In this document: positions 1 to 10,052 of the stretch, piece after piece
Numbering within the stretch: the stretch's first letter is position 1
How the letters are laid out: each line of letters starts with the position of its first letter
NCBI GenBank assembly: GCA_015069485.1
Contig: SVIM01000001.1
Location: 1-64,000, forward strand
Origin: Clostridiales bacterium
GTDB lineage: Bacteria > Bacillota > Clostridia > Christensenellales > Borkfalkiaceae
Direction: 5' to 3'
DNA length: 64,000 nucleotides
Notes under the pieces: model-generated
What the model was told of the DNA's origin: nothing
The model's input: only the letters and a program-made list of their open reading frames with translations
Databases searched by the model: none
Position numbers and translations under genes: made by a program

Positions 1-1614
1 TTAACGGAAAATTATATTTCTCTTCGCCGTTTGGAAAATGAAGCATTGGAATTAAAATATAGGGGACAAATCGTTTGGGATTTAGATAGTATTATAAAAG
101 TTTCAATTGGTCAGTTTTACGGCATAGAAATTAACGACTTTGCTGTAACCGTTGCAAAAACGGCGCTTTGGATTGCCGAAAGCCAAATGATGAAAGAAAC
201 GGAAGAAATTGTTAAAATGAATCTCAACTTCTTGCCGTTAAAATCCTATGCAAATATTACCGAAGGCAATGCTCTTCGTATTGATTGGGAAACAGTTTGT
301 CCTAAGGAAAAACTCTCTTACATAATGGGCAATCCGCCATTTGTGGGTTATTCTTTGCAGGATAAAGACCAAAAAGACGATATTCTTTCTATTTACGTGG
401 ACGAAAAAGGAAAACCTTACAAAACCGCAGGCAAAGTAGATTACGTTGCCGGTTGGTATTTTAAGGCTGCAAAACTTGTAGCAGATACAAAAATTAAAGT
501 GGCGTTTGTTTCTACAAACTCTATTACACAAGGCGAACAAGTTTCTGCTGTTTGGAAACCGCTTTACGATAGGTTTAATATCCATATTGATTTTGCACAC
601 CGCACGTTCCGTTGGGATAGTGAAGCAAGCATTAAAGCGCACGTGCATTGTGTAATCGTTGGTTTTAGTTGCGCGTCGAGCAGCAAGCAGAAAGAATTGT
701 ATTCTTCTGAAAGACTGCAACTCGTTGACAATATCAATGCGTATTTAATTTGCGCGCCGAATGTATTTATTGAAAGCAGAACGCAGTCAATATGCAGTGT
801 TCCGCAAATGGTTTACGGAAACAAACCTACCGACGGCGGTTATCTTTTCTTATCACCTGAAGAATATGAAGAATTAAAAATAAAAGAACCGTCTGCATTA
901 AAATGGGTACGACAAATTTATGGAGCAACGGAGTATATCAATAATAAGGCAAGATATTGTTTATGGCTTGTAGGCATATCGCCAGCAGAGTTGCGTAATT
1001 CCCCCTTTATTCGAGAGCGTGTTGAAAAAGTCCGCGAATTTAGATTAAGTAGTACAAAGGAAGCGACAAGAAAAAGTGCTGACACACCTACATTATTTCA
1101 AGAAATTCGCCACCCCGATAGTGAATATATTATTATTCCGCGCCATTCGTCAGAAAACAGGAAATATATTCCATTTGGGTTTGTAAATCCTGAAATTATA
1201 GTTAATGATGCAGTTCAAATTATTCCTTCGGCAACGCTGTATCATTTTGGGGTTATGATGTCTAATGTTCATATGGCGTGGACACGTGCTGTCTGTGGTC
1301 GCATTAAAAGTGATTATCGTTATTCAAAAGATATTGTTTATAATAACTTTATATGGTGCGAGCCTACCGCTGAGCAAAAGGCGAAAATAGAACAAACAGC
1401 GCAAGCAATTTTAGACGCGCGTGCACTCTATCCTGACTGTTCACTTGCGGATTTGTATGACGAAATTGCGATGCCGCCTGAACTTCGTAAAGCGCACCAA
1501 GCAAACGACCGCGCAGTAATGCAAGCCTACGGATTTTGGGGCAAAATTAACACCGAAAGCGAGTGCGTTGCAGAGCTTATGAAAACGTATCAAAAATTAA
1601 TAAGTAAATACTAA
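1..1614 (+). CDS. N6-adenine DNA methyltransferase (YeeA/MmeI-like class), 5' end outside window
   Basis: Frame is open from base 1 (LTENYISLRRLENEALE...), so the ORF start at 31 is not the true start; NPPFVGYS catalytic motif IV; C-terminal LYDEIAMPPELRKAHQANDRAVMQAYGF typical of the family. Confidence 0.85.
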   Translation, partial: LTENYISLRRLENEALELKYRGQIVWDLDSIIKVSIGQFYGIEINDFAVTVAKTALWIAESQMMKETEEIVKMNLNFLPLKSYANITEGNALRIDWETVCPKEKLSYIMGNPPFVGYSLQDKDQKDDILSIYVDEKGKPYKTAGKVDYVAGWYFKAAKLVADTKIKVAFVSTNSITQGEQVSAVWKPLYDRFNIHIDFAHRTFRWDSEASIKAHVHCVIVGFSCASSSKQKELYSSERLQLVDNINAYLICAPNVFIESRTQSICSVPQMVYGNKPTDGGYLFLSPEEYEELKIKEPSALKWVRQIYGATEYINNKARYCLWLVGISPAELRNSPFIRERVEKVREFRLSSTKEATRKSADTPTLFQEIRHPDSEYIIIPRHSSENRKYIPFGFVNPEIIVNDAVQIIPSATLYHFGVMMSNVHMAWTRAVCGRIKSDYRYSKDIVYNNFIWCEPTAEQKAKIEQTAQAILDARALYPDCSLADLYDEIAMPPELRKAHQANDRAVMQAYGFWGKINTESECVAELMKTYQKLISKY

Positions 1615-1618
1615 TCAA

Positions 1619-1650
1619 AAAATTCCGCTCTTTTTGGGCGGAATTTTACT
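1619..1650 (+). terminator. Rho-independent terminator after methyltransferase
   Basis: AAAATTCCGC...GCGGAATTTT inverted repeat. Confidence 0.6.
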
Positions 1651-1683
1651 TTTATAAAAAATAATTTTGTCAAGTAAAAATGC

Positions 1684-1712
1684 TTGACATAGGGTGGGGA
1701 TTAATATATAAT
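1684..1712 (+). promoter_or_regulatory. Sigma-A-type promoter of ylxM-ffh
   Basis: TTGACA (1684-1689), 17-bp spacer, TATAAT (1707-1712). Confidence 0.8.
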
Positions 1713-1724
1713 ATCTTGGTAACT

Positions 1725-2123
1725 ATGGATAAAATGACGTTTATGCGGCTTTGGGATTTATATCACGGTATACTCACTCCCACCCAGCAGGAAATTACAG
1801 ATTTATATTTTAATTACGATTTAACCCTTTCGGAAATTGCTGAAAGAAAGGGTGTTTCCCGCCAAGGCGTTTCGGAGTGCTTGGCAAAATGTAAAAACCA
1901 GCTAAAAGAATACGAAGGTAAGTTAGGGCTTGAAAAAATGCTAACCGAAGGCGATTTATACGCCTCGTTTATGCGAACGGATGCAAGCCGTTGGGCAGAC
2001 GCTTTTTTGCAATTACACCCCGAATATGCCGCAGATATTAACGAATTACAGCAAATTTTAAACAAAGATTACGCGCAGGAAATCGATAGCGCAATAAAAA
2101 ATAAAAAACAGGGTAAAAAATAA
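1725..2123 (+). CDS. ylxM: YlxM-family HTH protein (SRP-associated)
   Basis: MDKMTFMRLWDLYHGILTPTQQEITDLYFNYDLTLSEIAERKGVSRQGVSE; directly upstream of ffh; start moved from 1680 because the promoter overlaps that start. Confidence 0.85.
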   Translation: MDKMTFMRLWDLYHGILTPTQQEITDLYFNYDLTLSEIAERKGVSRQGVSECLAKCKNQLKEYEGKLGLEKMLTEGDLYASFMRTDASRWADAFLQLHPEYAADINELQQILNKDYAQEIDSAIKNKKQGKK

Positions 2124-2126
2124 AAG

Positions 2127-3443
2127 ATGGCTTTATTTGCATCTCTTTCTGAAAGATTAAACCATATATTTTCAAAGCTTACAAAGCGTGGCAGGCTAAC
2201 CGAACTTGAAATTAAAACTGCAATGCGTGAAGTTAGGGTTGCGCTTTTAGAAGCGGACGTGAACGTAAAAGTTGCCAAGCAGTTTTGTGCAGACGTTTCT
2301 GAAAAGGCATTAGGCCAAGAAATTATTAAAAGCTTAAACCCTGCCCAGCAGGTTATTAAAATAGTAAACGAAGAGCTTATTGCTTTGATGGGCTCTGCAA
2401 ATTCAAAATTAATCGTTTCCCCCAAGCCCCCCACAGTTATTATGATGTGCGGTTTGCAGGGCGCAGGTAAAACTACGCTTTGCGGAAAGCTTGCTCACCT
2501 TTTAAAAAAGGGTGGCAAAAAGCCTTTGCTTGTAGGTTGCGATATCTATCGTCCCGCGGCAATAAGTCAGCTTAAGGTCGTTGCTAAAACGGCGGGCGTT
2601 GAAGTGTTTGAAAAGGGCACTCAAAACCCCGTTAAAACCAGCATACAAGCGGTCGAATACGCAAAATCTATGGGCTTTGACACCGTAATAATAGATACTG
2701 CAGGCCGACTTGAAATAGACGAAGCGTTAATGCGCGAGCTTGAAGAAATTAAAGCGGCGGTAGAAGTTTCCGAAATTCTTTTAACCGTCGATTCAATGAT
2801 GGGTCAGGTTGCAGTAAGCGTAGCAAAAACCTTTAACGAAAGGTTGGAGGTTACGGGCGTAATATTAACCAAGCTCGACGGCGATACTCGTGGCGGTGCT
2901 TGCCTTTCCATTAAGGCGGTAACCGGCAAGCCCATAAAATATATAGGCGTTGGCGAAAAGCTTACCGATTTAGAGCCCTTCTATCCCGATAGAATGGCGT
3001 CCCGAATTTTAGGTATGGGCGACGTGTTAACGCTTATCGAAAAGGCGCAGGAGGTCGTTACCGAACAGCAAGCTAAAGAAATGCAAAAAAAGATGATGGA
3101 AAACTCCTTCACCTTAGAAGATTATTTAGTGCAGTTTGAAAGTATGAAAAAGATGGGCGGTGCGCAGGCGTTAATTTCTATGATGCCCGGCATGGCTGGC
3201 AAGGTTAGAGCGGAAGATATTGACGAAAGAAAAATGGAACGCACCAAGGCGATAATTCTTTCTATGACCAAAAAGGAAAGGTTTGACCCTTCGATAATAA
3301 ACGCTTCCCGCAAAAAGAGAATTGCGCAAGGCTCGGGTACTTCCGTGCAAGAAATCAACCAGCTTTTAAAGCAGTTCGACCAAACCAAGCAAATTATGAA
3401 GCAGCTTAAAGGTGGCAAGCGCAAGCTTCCCTTCTTTAGATAA
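2127..3443 (+). CDS. ffh: Signal recognition particle protein Ffh
   Basis: GLQGAGKTT, DTAGR, TKLDGDTRGG GTPase motifs; Met-rich M domain. Confidence 0.97.
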   Translation: MALFASLSERLNHIFSKLTKRGRLTELEIKTAMREVRVALLEADVNVKVAKQFCADVSEKALGQEIIKSLNPAQQVIKIVNEELIALMGSANSKLIVSPKPPTVIMMCGLQGAGKTTLCGKLAHLLKKGGKKPLLVGCDIYRPAAISQLKVVAKTAGVEVFEKGTQNPVKTSIQAVEYAKSMGFDTVIIDTAGRLEIDEALMRELEEIKAAVEVSEILLTVDSMMGQVAVSVAKTFNERLEVTGVILTKLDGDTRGGACLSIKAVTGKPIKYIGVGEKLTDLEPFYPDRMASRILGMGDVLTLIEKAQEVVTEQQAKEMQKKMMENSFTLEDYLVQFESMKKMGGAQALISMMPGMAGKVRAEDIDERKMERTKAIILSMTKKERFDPSIINASRKKRIAQGSGTSVQEINQLLKQFDQTKQIMKQLKGGKRKLPFFR

Positions 3444-3587
3444 TAAAACGCCGTCGGCGTAAAAGTAAAGCTTAAAATAAAGTCGGCGTAAAAGTAAAGC
3501 ATAAAAATAAATTCGCGGGCTAATATCCGCGGGCTAATAAAAAATAAAAAAATAAAATTTATATATTTTCAAAGGAGTAAATTTATT

Positions 3588-3884
3588 ATGGCAGTAAAAA
3601 TGAGACTTACCAGAATGGGTGACAAAAAAGCTCCCTTCTATCGTATCGTAGTTGTTGACAGCAGAAAGGCTCAAACCGGCGAATACATTGACAAAGTTGG
3701 TTACGTTGATCCCCTTAAAAACCCTGCAGAAGTTAATATCGACGTTGCAAAAGCAAAGGATTGGATTGCAAAAGGCGTTCAACCCACCGAAACCGTTAAA
3801 AGCTATTTGGTAAAGGCTGGCGTTATTGAACAAAGCGCAAAGCTTTCCGCTCCCAAAACTAACGACAAGAAAAAGAAGAACTAA
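3588..3884 (+). CDS. rpsP: 30S ribosomal protein S16
   Basis: MAVKMRLTRMGDKKAPFYRIVVVDSR. Confidence 0.97.
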   Translation: MAVKMRLTRMGDKKAPFYRIVVVDSRKAQTGEYIDKVGYVDPLKNPAEVNIDVAKAKDWIAKGVQPTETVKSYLVKAGVIEQSAKLSAPKTNDKKKKN

Positions 3885-4016
3885 TAAAACGCAATAATTT
3901 TACGGCAAGTATAATTGGTGCCACACTATGGCCTAATTAACGGGCATTTTATCCGTAAAATAATATTTATGCGGGCGTAAACCTTCCTTTTTTCTTCGCC
4001 CGTTAGGAGATATTAT

Positions 4017-4253
4017 ATGTTAAAAGTTATTAAATACGTCGTAGAGCAATTCGCCGACAAAAAGGACGAAATCGAATACGTAGTGGAAGAAAAGGAAGCT
4101 ACTATCGAGGTAACCGTGCTTTTAGCCGACGAAGATATGGGCAAGGTTATCGGTAAGCAAGGTAAAATCGCAAAAGCGCTTAGAACCATCGTTAAAGCCG
4201 CAACCCCCAGGGACGCAAAAAAATACGTTATTGAAATTAAAGAAAAGGCGTAA
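4017..4253 (+). CDS. khpA: KH-domain RNA-binding protein KhpA
   Basis: Small KH domain, GKVIGKQGKIAKALRTIVKA, between rpsP and rimM. Confidence 0.9.
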   Translation: MLKVIKYVVEQFADKKDEIEYVVEEKEATIEVTVLLADEDMGKVIGKQGKIAKALRTIVKAATPRDAKKYVIEIKEKA

Positions 4254-4286
4254 TTGCCTAGTCATACAGAATAACTGTTTGGCTGA

Positions 4287-4320
4287 AAAAAGCCGAACGC
4301 TTTAGCGCTCGGCTTTTTCC
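4287..4320 (+). terminator. Terminator between khpA and rimM
   Basis: GCCGAACGC-TTTA-GCGCTCGGC followed by TTTTT. Confidence 0.7.
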
Positions 4321-4409
4321 TATACAACACGGTGCAAGCCGTTATTTTACGGGCGCATAGCGTCGCTTAAGGGCGTGGACTTGCGTGCTTATGGAAAACA
4401 AAAACTATT

Positions 4410-4913
4410 ATGGAAAATAAATTAAAAGTAGCACTCATTTTAAAACCTCAAGGTATTAGAGGGGAAATAAAAGTAAAAATTTATACCGACTCGGCAGAGG
4501 CGTTATCTGCGTTCAAAACGGTATATATAGGGGGCAATTCCTACAAGGTATTAAATTGTAGGGGCTTTGACGACTGCGCTTATTTAATGCTTAAGGGCAT
4601 TGCCGACAGAAATCAGGCAGAGCTTTTGCGCGGACAAGAGGTGTTCGTTTTAAGGGAGGACGCCCCCGAGCTTCCCGACGGAAGATACTATATCGTGGAT
4701 TTAATCGGGTGCGAAGTCGTTGATGAAGACGGCGAAAAAATAGGCGTTATGCAAGACGTTATTCCCGCAAAAACGGATATTTACACCGTAAAAATCGACG
4801 GTAAAGACGTTATGTTTGCCGGCGTAGAGGGCGTTATTCAAAGCATTGATATTAACGAAAGGACTATTACCGTAAACCGCAAAAAATTTAACGAGGTAGC
4901 CGTTTTAGACTGA
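4410..4913 (+). CDS. rimM: 16S rRNA processing protein RimM
   Basis: KPQGIRGEIKVKIYTD, GRYYIVDLIGCEV; upstream of trmD. Confidence 0.95.
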   Translation: MENKLKVALILKPQGIRGEIKVKIYTDSAEALSAFKTVYIGGNSYKVLNCRGFDDCAYLMLKGIADRNQAELLRGQEVFVLREDAPELPDGRYYIVDLIGCEVVDEDGEKIGVMQDVIPAKTDIYTVKIDGKDVMFAGVEGVIQSIDINERTITVNRKKFNEVAVLD

Positions 4914-5578
4914 TGAAAATTACTATTTTAACGCTGTTCCCCGATATGTTTTCGCCACTTAAAGAAAGCATAATCGGCAGGGCGGTAAAGGAAAACAAAA
5001 TAGAAATTAATATTGTAAACTTGCGCGACTATGCACAAAACAAGCATCAAAAATGCGACGACTATCCGTTTGGCGGTGGGGCTGGTATGGTTATGATGCC
5101 CCAACCCATCGGCTCGGCGATTGACGATATCGACCCGGAGCATAAGGCGCATAGAATTTACACCTCGCCAAAAGGTGGTGTTTTTACGCAAAGTAAGGCG
5201 TTCGAGCTTTTAAATTTTGAGCACCTTATAATTTTGTGCGGTCATTACGAGGGCGTTGATCAAAGAATTATCGATATGTATATCGACGAAGAAATTTCTA
5301 TCGGCGATTACGTTTTAACCGGTGGCGAGTTACCTGCTATGGTAATTTGCGACTGCGTTGCGCGCTACGTTGACGGCGTGCTTGCAAACGGCTCTTTGGT
5401 GGACGAAAGCTTTGCCGACGGTATGCTGGAATACCCCCAATATACGCGCCCTGCAATTTACAAGGGCGTTTCCGTGCCCGAGGTTTTGCTTTCGGGCAAT
5501 CACGAAAAGGTGGACGAGTGGAGAAGGGAAGAAAGTAAAAAGCTAACTGCGCTTCGCCGTCCCGACCTTTTAAAATAA
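4913..5578 (+). CDS. trmD: tRNA (guanine-N1)-methyltransferase
   Basis: MKITILTLFPDMF, GGGAGMVMMPQP, ISIGDYVLTGGELPAM. Confidence 0.97.
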   Translation: MKITILTLFPDMFSPLKESIIGRAVKENKIEINIVNLRDYAQNKHQKCDDYPFGGGAGMVMMPQPIGSAIDDIDPEHKAHRIYTSPKGGVFTQSKAFELLNFEHLIILCGHYEGVDQRIIDMYIDEEISIGDYVLTGGELPAMVICDCVARYVDGVLANGSLVDESFADGMLEYPQYTRPAIYKGVSVPEVLLSGNHEKVDEWRREESKKLTALRRPDLLK

Positions 5579-5877
5579 TAAGCTTAAGCAAAAGCCCTTC
5601 TTTTAGTTACTACGGTTACGCCGTTAAGCTAACCGAGAGAGCACAGGCGAAAATAATAGGCGCTTAAACCCGTATAAGCGTAGTGCTTTATTTAGGTTAT
5701 AAGGCTTAATTTTTGCTCGTGCAACTCAATTTTGCCGATTTATTAGGCGTTTTGCGCTTATTATAAAAGGGACTTTATTTCGTTTAACAGGCAAAAATTT
5801 ACTTTAAAAATACTTTAATTTTTAAACTTAAATACAAAAAATATACAAATTTGAACGATATTCAATAATTATTTAAA

Positions 5878-6735
5878 ATGAAACATATTCAATGGTTCCC
5901 GGGGCATATGACGAAGGCTATGAGAATGATGGAAGAACACGTTGCTTTATGCGACGGAATTATTTACGTTCTCGATTCTCGTTGTCCCGTGGCTTCTTAT
6001 AATGCAAAACTTAAAAAAATGGCAGGCGCAAAGCCTATTTTATACGTCTTTAACAAAAGCGACCTTGCTGATAACCGCGTGGATTTGATTATTAAAAAAA
6101 TCGAAGCCGAAGGGGGCACTTGCGCAAAGGTTACTGCAACGGGCGCAAGCTCACGCAAAAACTTGTTGCAGGCAATGGATAAAATTACCGCCGAAAAGAA
6201 AAAGAGAAACGCCGAAAAGGGCTACAACAAAACCTTCCGTTTTATGGTAGTGGGCGTTCCCAACACGGGCAAAAGCACGGTTATTAACGCCTTGGCAGGT
6301 TCAAAAAGGGCAATTACGGGCGACAAGGCGGGCGTTACGAAATCTAAACAATGGATTCGTTGCGAAGGCTTTGAGCTTTTAGACACCCCCGGCACTATGC
6401 CCCCTGCGTTTGAAAATCAGTATCTTGCAATGCACCTCGCCTTCGTGGGGAGCATCAACGATGATATCCTCGATTTCGACGACGTAGCCTTAAAGCTGTT
6501 AGAAGAGCTTGCAGAAAAATATCCCGAAAGGCTTAAAGAGCGTTATTTAATCGAAGAAGGTCTTACCCCCTTAGAAATGCTGGAAAAGGTTTGCCTTCGC
6601 CGTGGGTTTATTTTAAAGGGCAAGGAATTCGACTACGAGCGTGGCGAAAGGGCGGTAGTTGACGATTTTAGAAAGGGCAGACTCGGCGCAATAACCTTAG
6701 ATACCCTTGCCGAAGCAGAAGGCTTAAAATTTTAA
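5878..6735 (+). CDS. rbgA: Ribosome biogenesis GTPase YlqF/RbgA
   Basis: MKHIQWFPGHMTKAMRMM, NKSD, GVPNTGKSTVINAL circularly permuted GTPase. Confidence 0.95.
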   Translation: MKHIQWFPGHMTKAMRMMEEHVALCDGIIYVLDSRCPVASYNAKLKKMAGAKPILYVFNKSDLADNRVDLIIKKIEAEGGTCAKVTATGASSRKNLLQAMDKITAEKKKRNAEKGYNKTFRFMVVGVPNTGKSTVINALAGSKRAITGDKAGVTKSKQWIRCEGFELLDTPGTMPPAFENQYLAMHLAFVGSINDDILDFDDVALKLLEELAEKYPERLKERYLIEEGLTPLEMLEKVCLRRGFILKGKEFDYERGERAVVDDFRKGRLGAITLDTLAEAEGLKF

Positions 6736-6796
6736 AACGGGACAAGCCCTTTTAAAATAGTTTTCAAAATAGTCTTTTAAAATAGGTTTACCAAAG

Positions 6797-7393
6797 ATGG
6801 ATAAATTGGAGTACGAAAACGAGTTAGCCCAACAGGGCTATAAATATATATGCGGTGTTGACGAGGTTGGCAGAGGTCCTTTGGCAGGCCCAGTAGTTTG
6901 CGCCGCCGTAATAATGCCTTTAAACGATATTATTGAAGGCGTGGACGACAGTAAAAAGCTTTCGGCAAAAAAGCGTGAAAATCTTTATGAAAAAATCAAG
7001 CAAAAGGCAATTGCCTACGCAATATGCCGCGTTGAACCGCAAGTTATTGACGAAATTAATATTTTAGAGGCTACCAAGCTTTGTATGAAAAACGCCGTTG
7101 AAGCCTTAAAAATCACCCCTGATTTCGTGTTGACTGACGGAAATATGACTTTAGATATAAATATTCCCCAAAAAAGCGTTATAGGCGGTGATGCAAAGAG
7201 CTATTCTATTGGCTCTGCGTCCATAATCGCCAAGGTTTTTAGGGATAAAATAATGGACGAGTACGCCGAAATTTATGCGGAATACGCCTTCGATAAAAAC
7301 AAGGGCTACGGCACCGCCGCGCACATAAAAGGCATAAAAGAGGCGGGACTATGCCCGATTCACCGTAGGAGCTTTACAAAAAAATGGCAATAA
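6797..7393 (+). CDS. rnhB: Ribonuclease HII
   Basis: GVDEVGRGPLAGPVVCAAV, KGYGTAAHI, RRSF. Confidence 0.96.
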   Translation: MDKLEYENELAQQGYKYICGVDEVGRGPLAGPVVCAAVIMPLNDIIEGVDDSKKLSAKKRENLYEKIKQKAIAYAICRVEPQVIDEINILEATKLCMKNAVEALKITPDFVLTDGNMTLDINIPQKSVIGGDAKSYSIGSASIIAKVFRDKIMDEYAEIYAEYAFDKNKGYGTAAHIKGIKEAGLCPIHRRSFTKKWQ

Positions 7394-7728
7394 GCTTTTT
7401 GCGACTTTTAGGCGACAAGGGGGAAAATTTAGCGGTAAAGCACCTTAAAAAGCAGGGCTATAAAATTTTGCACCGCAACTTTAAATGTAAGCTTGGCGAG
7501 GTGGATATTATAGCGCAATTAGGCGACACGGTTTGCTTTATAGAGGTTAAAACCAGAAGCACCGACTATTTTGGCGCGCCGTGTGAAGCGGTAACGCCCG
7601 AACGCCAGCGTCGCTATAAAAACTGCGCAAAATTTTATTATGCTAACCGCCAAATAGATTATAATGTCCGTTTCGATATTATAGAAGTATTTAACGGCAA
7701 GATTAATCATATAGAAAACGCCTTTTAA
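7384..7728 (+). CDS. yraN: UPF0102 YraN-family endonuclease-like protein
   Basis: GDKGENLAVKHLKKQGYKILHRNFKCKLGEVDIIAQ...FIEVKTR. Confidence 0.93.
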   Translation: MAISFLRLLGDKGENLAVKHLKKQGYKILHRNFKCKLGEVDIIAQLGDTVCFIEVKTRSTDYFGAPCEAVTPERQRRYKNCAKFYYANRQIDYNVRFDIIEVFNGKINHIENAF

Positions 7729-7878
7729 AAAGGGCTTAAAAAAGGCAAAGCGCACTTTGCCCGACTAAGCTCGGTTGCCCGTTTTAAATAAAAAAAAGGG
7801 GCTTTGATTAAAGATTATGAGTGTTGCGACAAGGTGTGTCCTAATTTTCACAATTTTTTAAAAACGGCGTAAAAACAG

Positions 7879-7907
7879 TTGATTTTTTAAAAAATCTTTG
7901 ATAAAAT
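7879..7907 (+). promoter_or_regulatory. Promoter of rplS
   Basis: TTGATT, 17-bp spacer, TAAAAT; ~105-nt leader before rplS. Confidence 0.6.
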
Positions 7908-8020
7908 ACATAAGACTTCGGGCAGTCCTCTGCAAAATTTATATTATTTGTAAGAATGCTTAGTTTAAAAACTTCACGCAGTACAAGCGTAAAATGTTAA
8001 AAAATATGGAGGTTTAGGTC

Positions 8021-8365
8021 ATGAAAGGATTAGTAGAAGCAATCGAAAAAGAAGGCATGAAGGCAAGTTTGCCCGTATTTAACGTAGGTGATACCGTTAA
8101 AGTTGGCTTCAAGGTTATTGAAGGTACGAAAGAAAGAATTCAGAACTTTGAAGGCGTTGTAATTGCTAAAAAACACGGTGGTATTAGAGAAAGCTTCACC
8201 GTAAGACGTCTTTCCTTCGGCGTTGGCGTAGAAAGAACTTTCCCCGTGCACTCGCCTAAAATTGCATACATTACCGTTGTTAAGAGAGGTAAGGTTAGAA
8301 GAGCTAAGCTTTATTACCTTAGAGGTCTTACCGGTAAGGCTGCTAAAATTGCAGAAATTAAATAA
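8021..8365 (+). CDS. rplS: 50S ribosomal protein L19
   Basis: [58 protein letters not shown]. Confidence 0.97.
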   Translation: MKGLVEAIEKEGMKASLPVFNVGDTVKVGFKVIEGTKERIQNFEGVVIAKKHGGIRESFTVRRLSFGVGVERTFPVHSPKIAYITVVKRGKVRRAKLYYLRGLTGKAAKIAEIK

Positions 8366-8373
8366 GCCTAAAG

Positions 8374-8405
8374 AGAGCCTATCGATAGCGATAGGCTCTT
8401 TTAAT
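8374..8405 (+). terminator. Terminator of rplS
   Basis: AGAGCCTATCG-ATAG-CGATAGGCTCT followed by TTT. Confidence 0.8.
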
Positions 8406-8525
8406 TTGTCTAATAAGGTTAAAAATAATTTAAAAAATTTAGCAAAATTCATTACCTTATTATATAAAAGATGTGATAAAATAATAGGGCAAAAATAAAA
8501 AAAGTAATAAAAAAGGGGGGAATTT

Positions 8526-10052
8526 ATGTTTTCTAAAATTACTTGCTTTTCCTTAAACGGACTTGCCGGTACGCCCGTGGAGGTAGAAACGGATTGCAAT
8601 AAAGGCTTTGTTTCTTGCGATATCGTAGGGCTTCCCGATACCGCCGTTAAGGAAAGCAGAGAAAGAGTGCGCTCTGCAATTAAAAACAGCGCGTATATTT
8701 TTCCCGCAAATAAAATAACCATAAATCTTGCCCCCGCCGATTTAAAAAAGGAAGGCTCGCTTTTCGATTTGGCAATAGCCATATCAATTTTAAAGGCGTC
8801 TAACCAAGTGGTTGCTTCAACCGACGGCATAGTGTTTTTAGGCGAGCTTGCGTTAGACGGCGCGTTGCGCCCCGTAACGGGTATTTTGCCCGTTTTAATA
8901 TCTGCCAAGGCGGCCGGCTATACTCGCTTTATTATCCCCCAAAAAAACGCCAACGAGGCAAGCTATATCGAAGGAACGGAGGTTTACGCCCTATCTTCCT
9001 TAAAGCAAGCCGTTCAATTTATTACGGGGCAGGAAGAGTTTACGCCCGTACAACACAAAAGCTTTAAAATTACGCAGTCCACGGCGTCCTATAATTACGA
9101 TATGAATTTAGTAAAAGGGCAAAGAACTGCAAAAAGGGCAATAGAAATTGCCGTAGCGGGCGGACATAACGTGCTTTTATCAGGGCCTCCCGGAACGGGC
9201 AAAACTATGCTTGCAAGGTGCATACCTACTATCATGCCCGATATGACCTTTGACGAAGCGTTAGAGGTTACTAAAATTCATAGCGTTGCAGGCGAGCTTT
9301 CGGAAGAAGGAATAGTTTCCTTGCGCCCCTTTAGAACGCCCCATCATACTGCAACCACCGTTTCCTTATGCGGTGGCGGTAACTCAAAAATTCATCCCGG
9401 CGAAATTTCTAAAGCGCATAATGGGGTTTTGTTTTTGGACGAGCTCCCCGAATACAGCCGTTCCACCTTGGAATCCTTGCGCCAGCCCTTAGAGGATAAA
9501 ATAATAACCGTAACCCGTTCCGGCGGGGCGGTAACCTTCCCTGCCGACTTCGTTTTATGCGCAAGCATGAATCCCTGTCCCTGTGGCAACTACGGCTCTA
9601 TAGATAAGCCTTGCACCTGCTCTCCTATGCAAATAAGAAAGTATAAAAGCAAAATTTCAGGGCCGTTGCTTGATAGAATTGATTTGCAGGTAGAGGTAGA
9701 TAACGTAAAATACGACGATTTAATAAGTGAGGATAGGGAAGAGAGTAGCGCGGAAATTAAAGCGCGCGTAGAAATGGCGCGAAAAATTCAGCGTGTGCGC
9801 TTTGCCGACGACGGAATTACTACCAATTCCAATATGGGCGAAAGGTTGCTTAAAAAATATTGCAAGCTTTCGGCTCAATGCGAAGAGATAATAAGGCAAG
9901 CGTTCGAAACCTTAAACCTATCGGTAAGGGCGCGCGCACGCATTATTAAGGTGGCTAGAACTATTGCCGACTTGGAGCTTTGCGAAAACATTTCACCCAA
10001 GCATATTCTTGAAGCAACCTCATACAGAAGCAGTTTTGGAGCAGAAAATTGA
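8526..10052 (+). CDS. comM: YifB/ComM family Mg-chelatase-like AAA ATPase
   Basis: DIVGLPDTAVKESRERVRSAI, GPPGTGKTMLARCIPTIMP, ASMNPCPCGNYGS. Confidence 0.93.
   Translation: MFSKITCFSLNGLAGTPVEVETDCNKGFVSCDIVGLPDTAVKESRERVRSAIKNSAYIFPANKITINLAPADLKKEGSLFDLAIAISILKASNQVVASTDGIVFLGELALDGALRPVTGILPVLISAKAAGYTRFIIPQKNANEASYIEGTEVYALSSLKQAVQFITGQEEFTPVQHKSFKITQSTASYNYDMNLVKGQRTAKRAIEIAVAGGHNVLLSGPPGTGKTMLARCIPTIMPDMTFDEALEVTKIHSVAGELSEEGIVSLRPFRTPHHTATTVSLCGGGNSKIHPGEISKAHNGVLFLDELPEYSRSTLESLRQPLEDKIITVTRSGGAVTFPADFVLCASMNPCPCGNYGSIDKPCTCSPMQIRKYKSKISGPLLDRIDLQVEVDNVKYDDLISEDREESSAEIKARVEMARKIQRVRFADDGITTNSNMGERLLKKYCKLSAQCEEIIRQAFETLNLSVRARARIIKVARTIADLELCENISPKHILEATSYRSSFGAEN

Noticed and set aside
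238-720. Minus-strand 160-aa ORF opposite the methyltransferase
   Set aside because: Antisense to a conserved catalytic region with NPPF motif; no supporting signal.
8030-8908. Minus-strand 292-aa ORF
   Set aside because: Antisense to rplS and the start of comM, both unambiguous; low-complexity translation.
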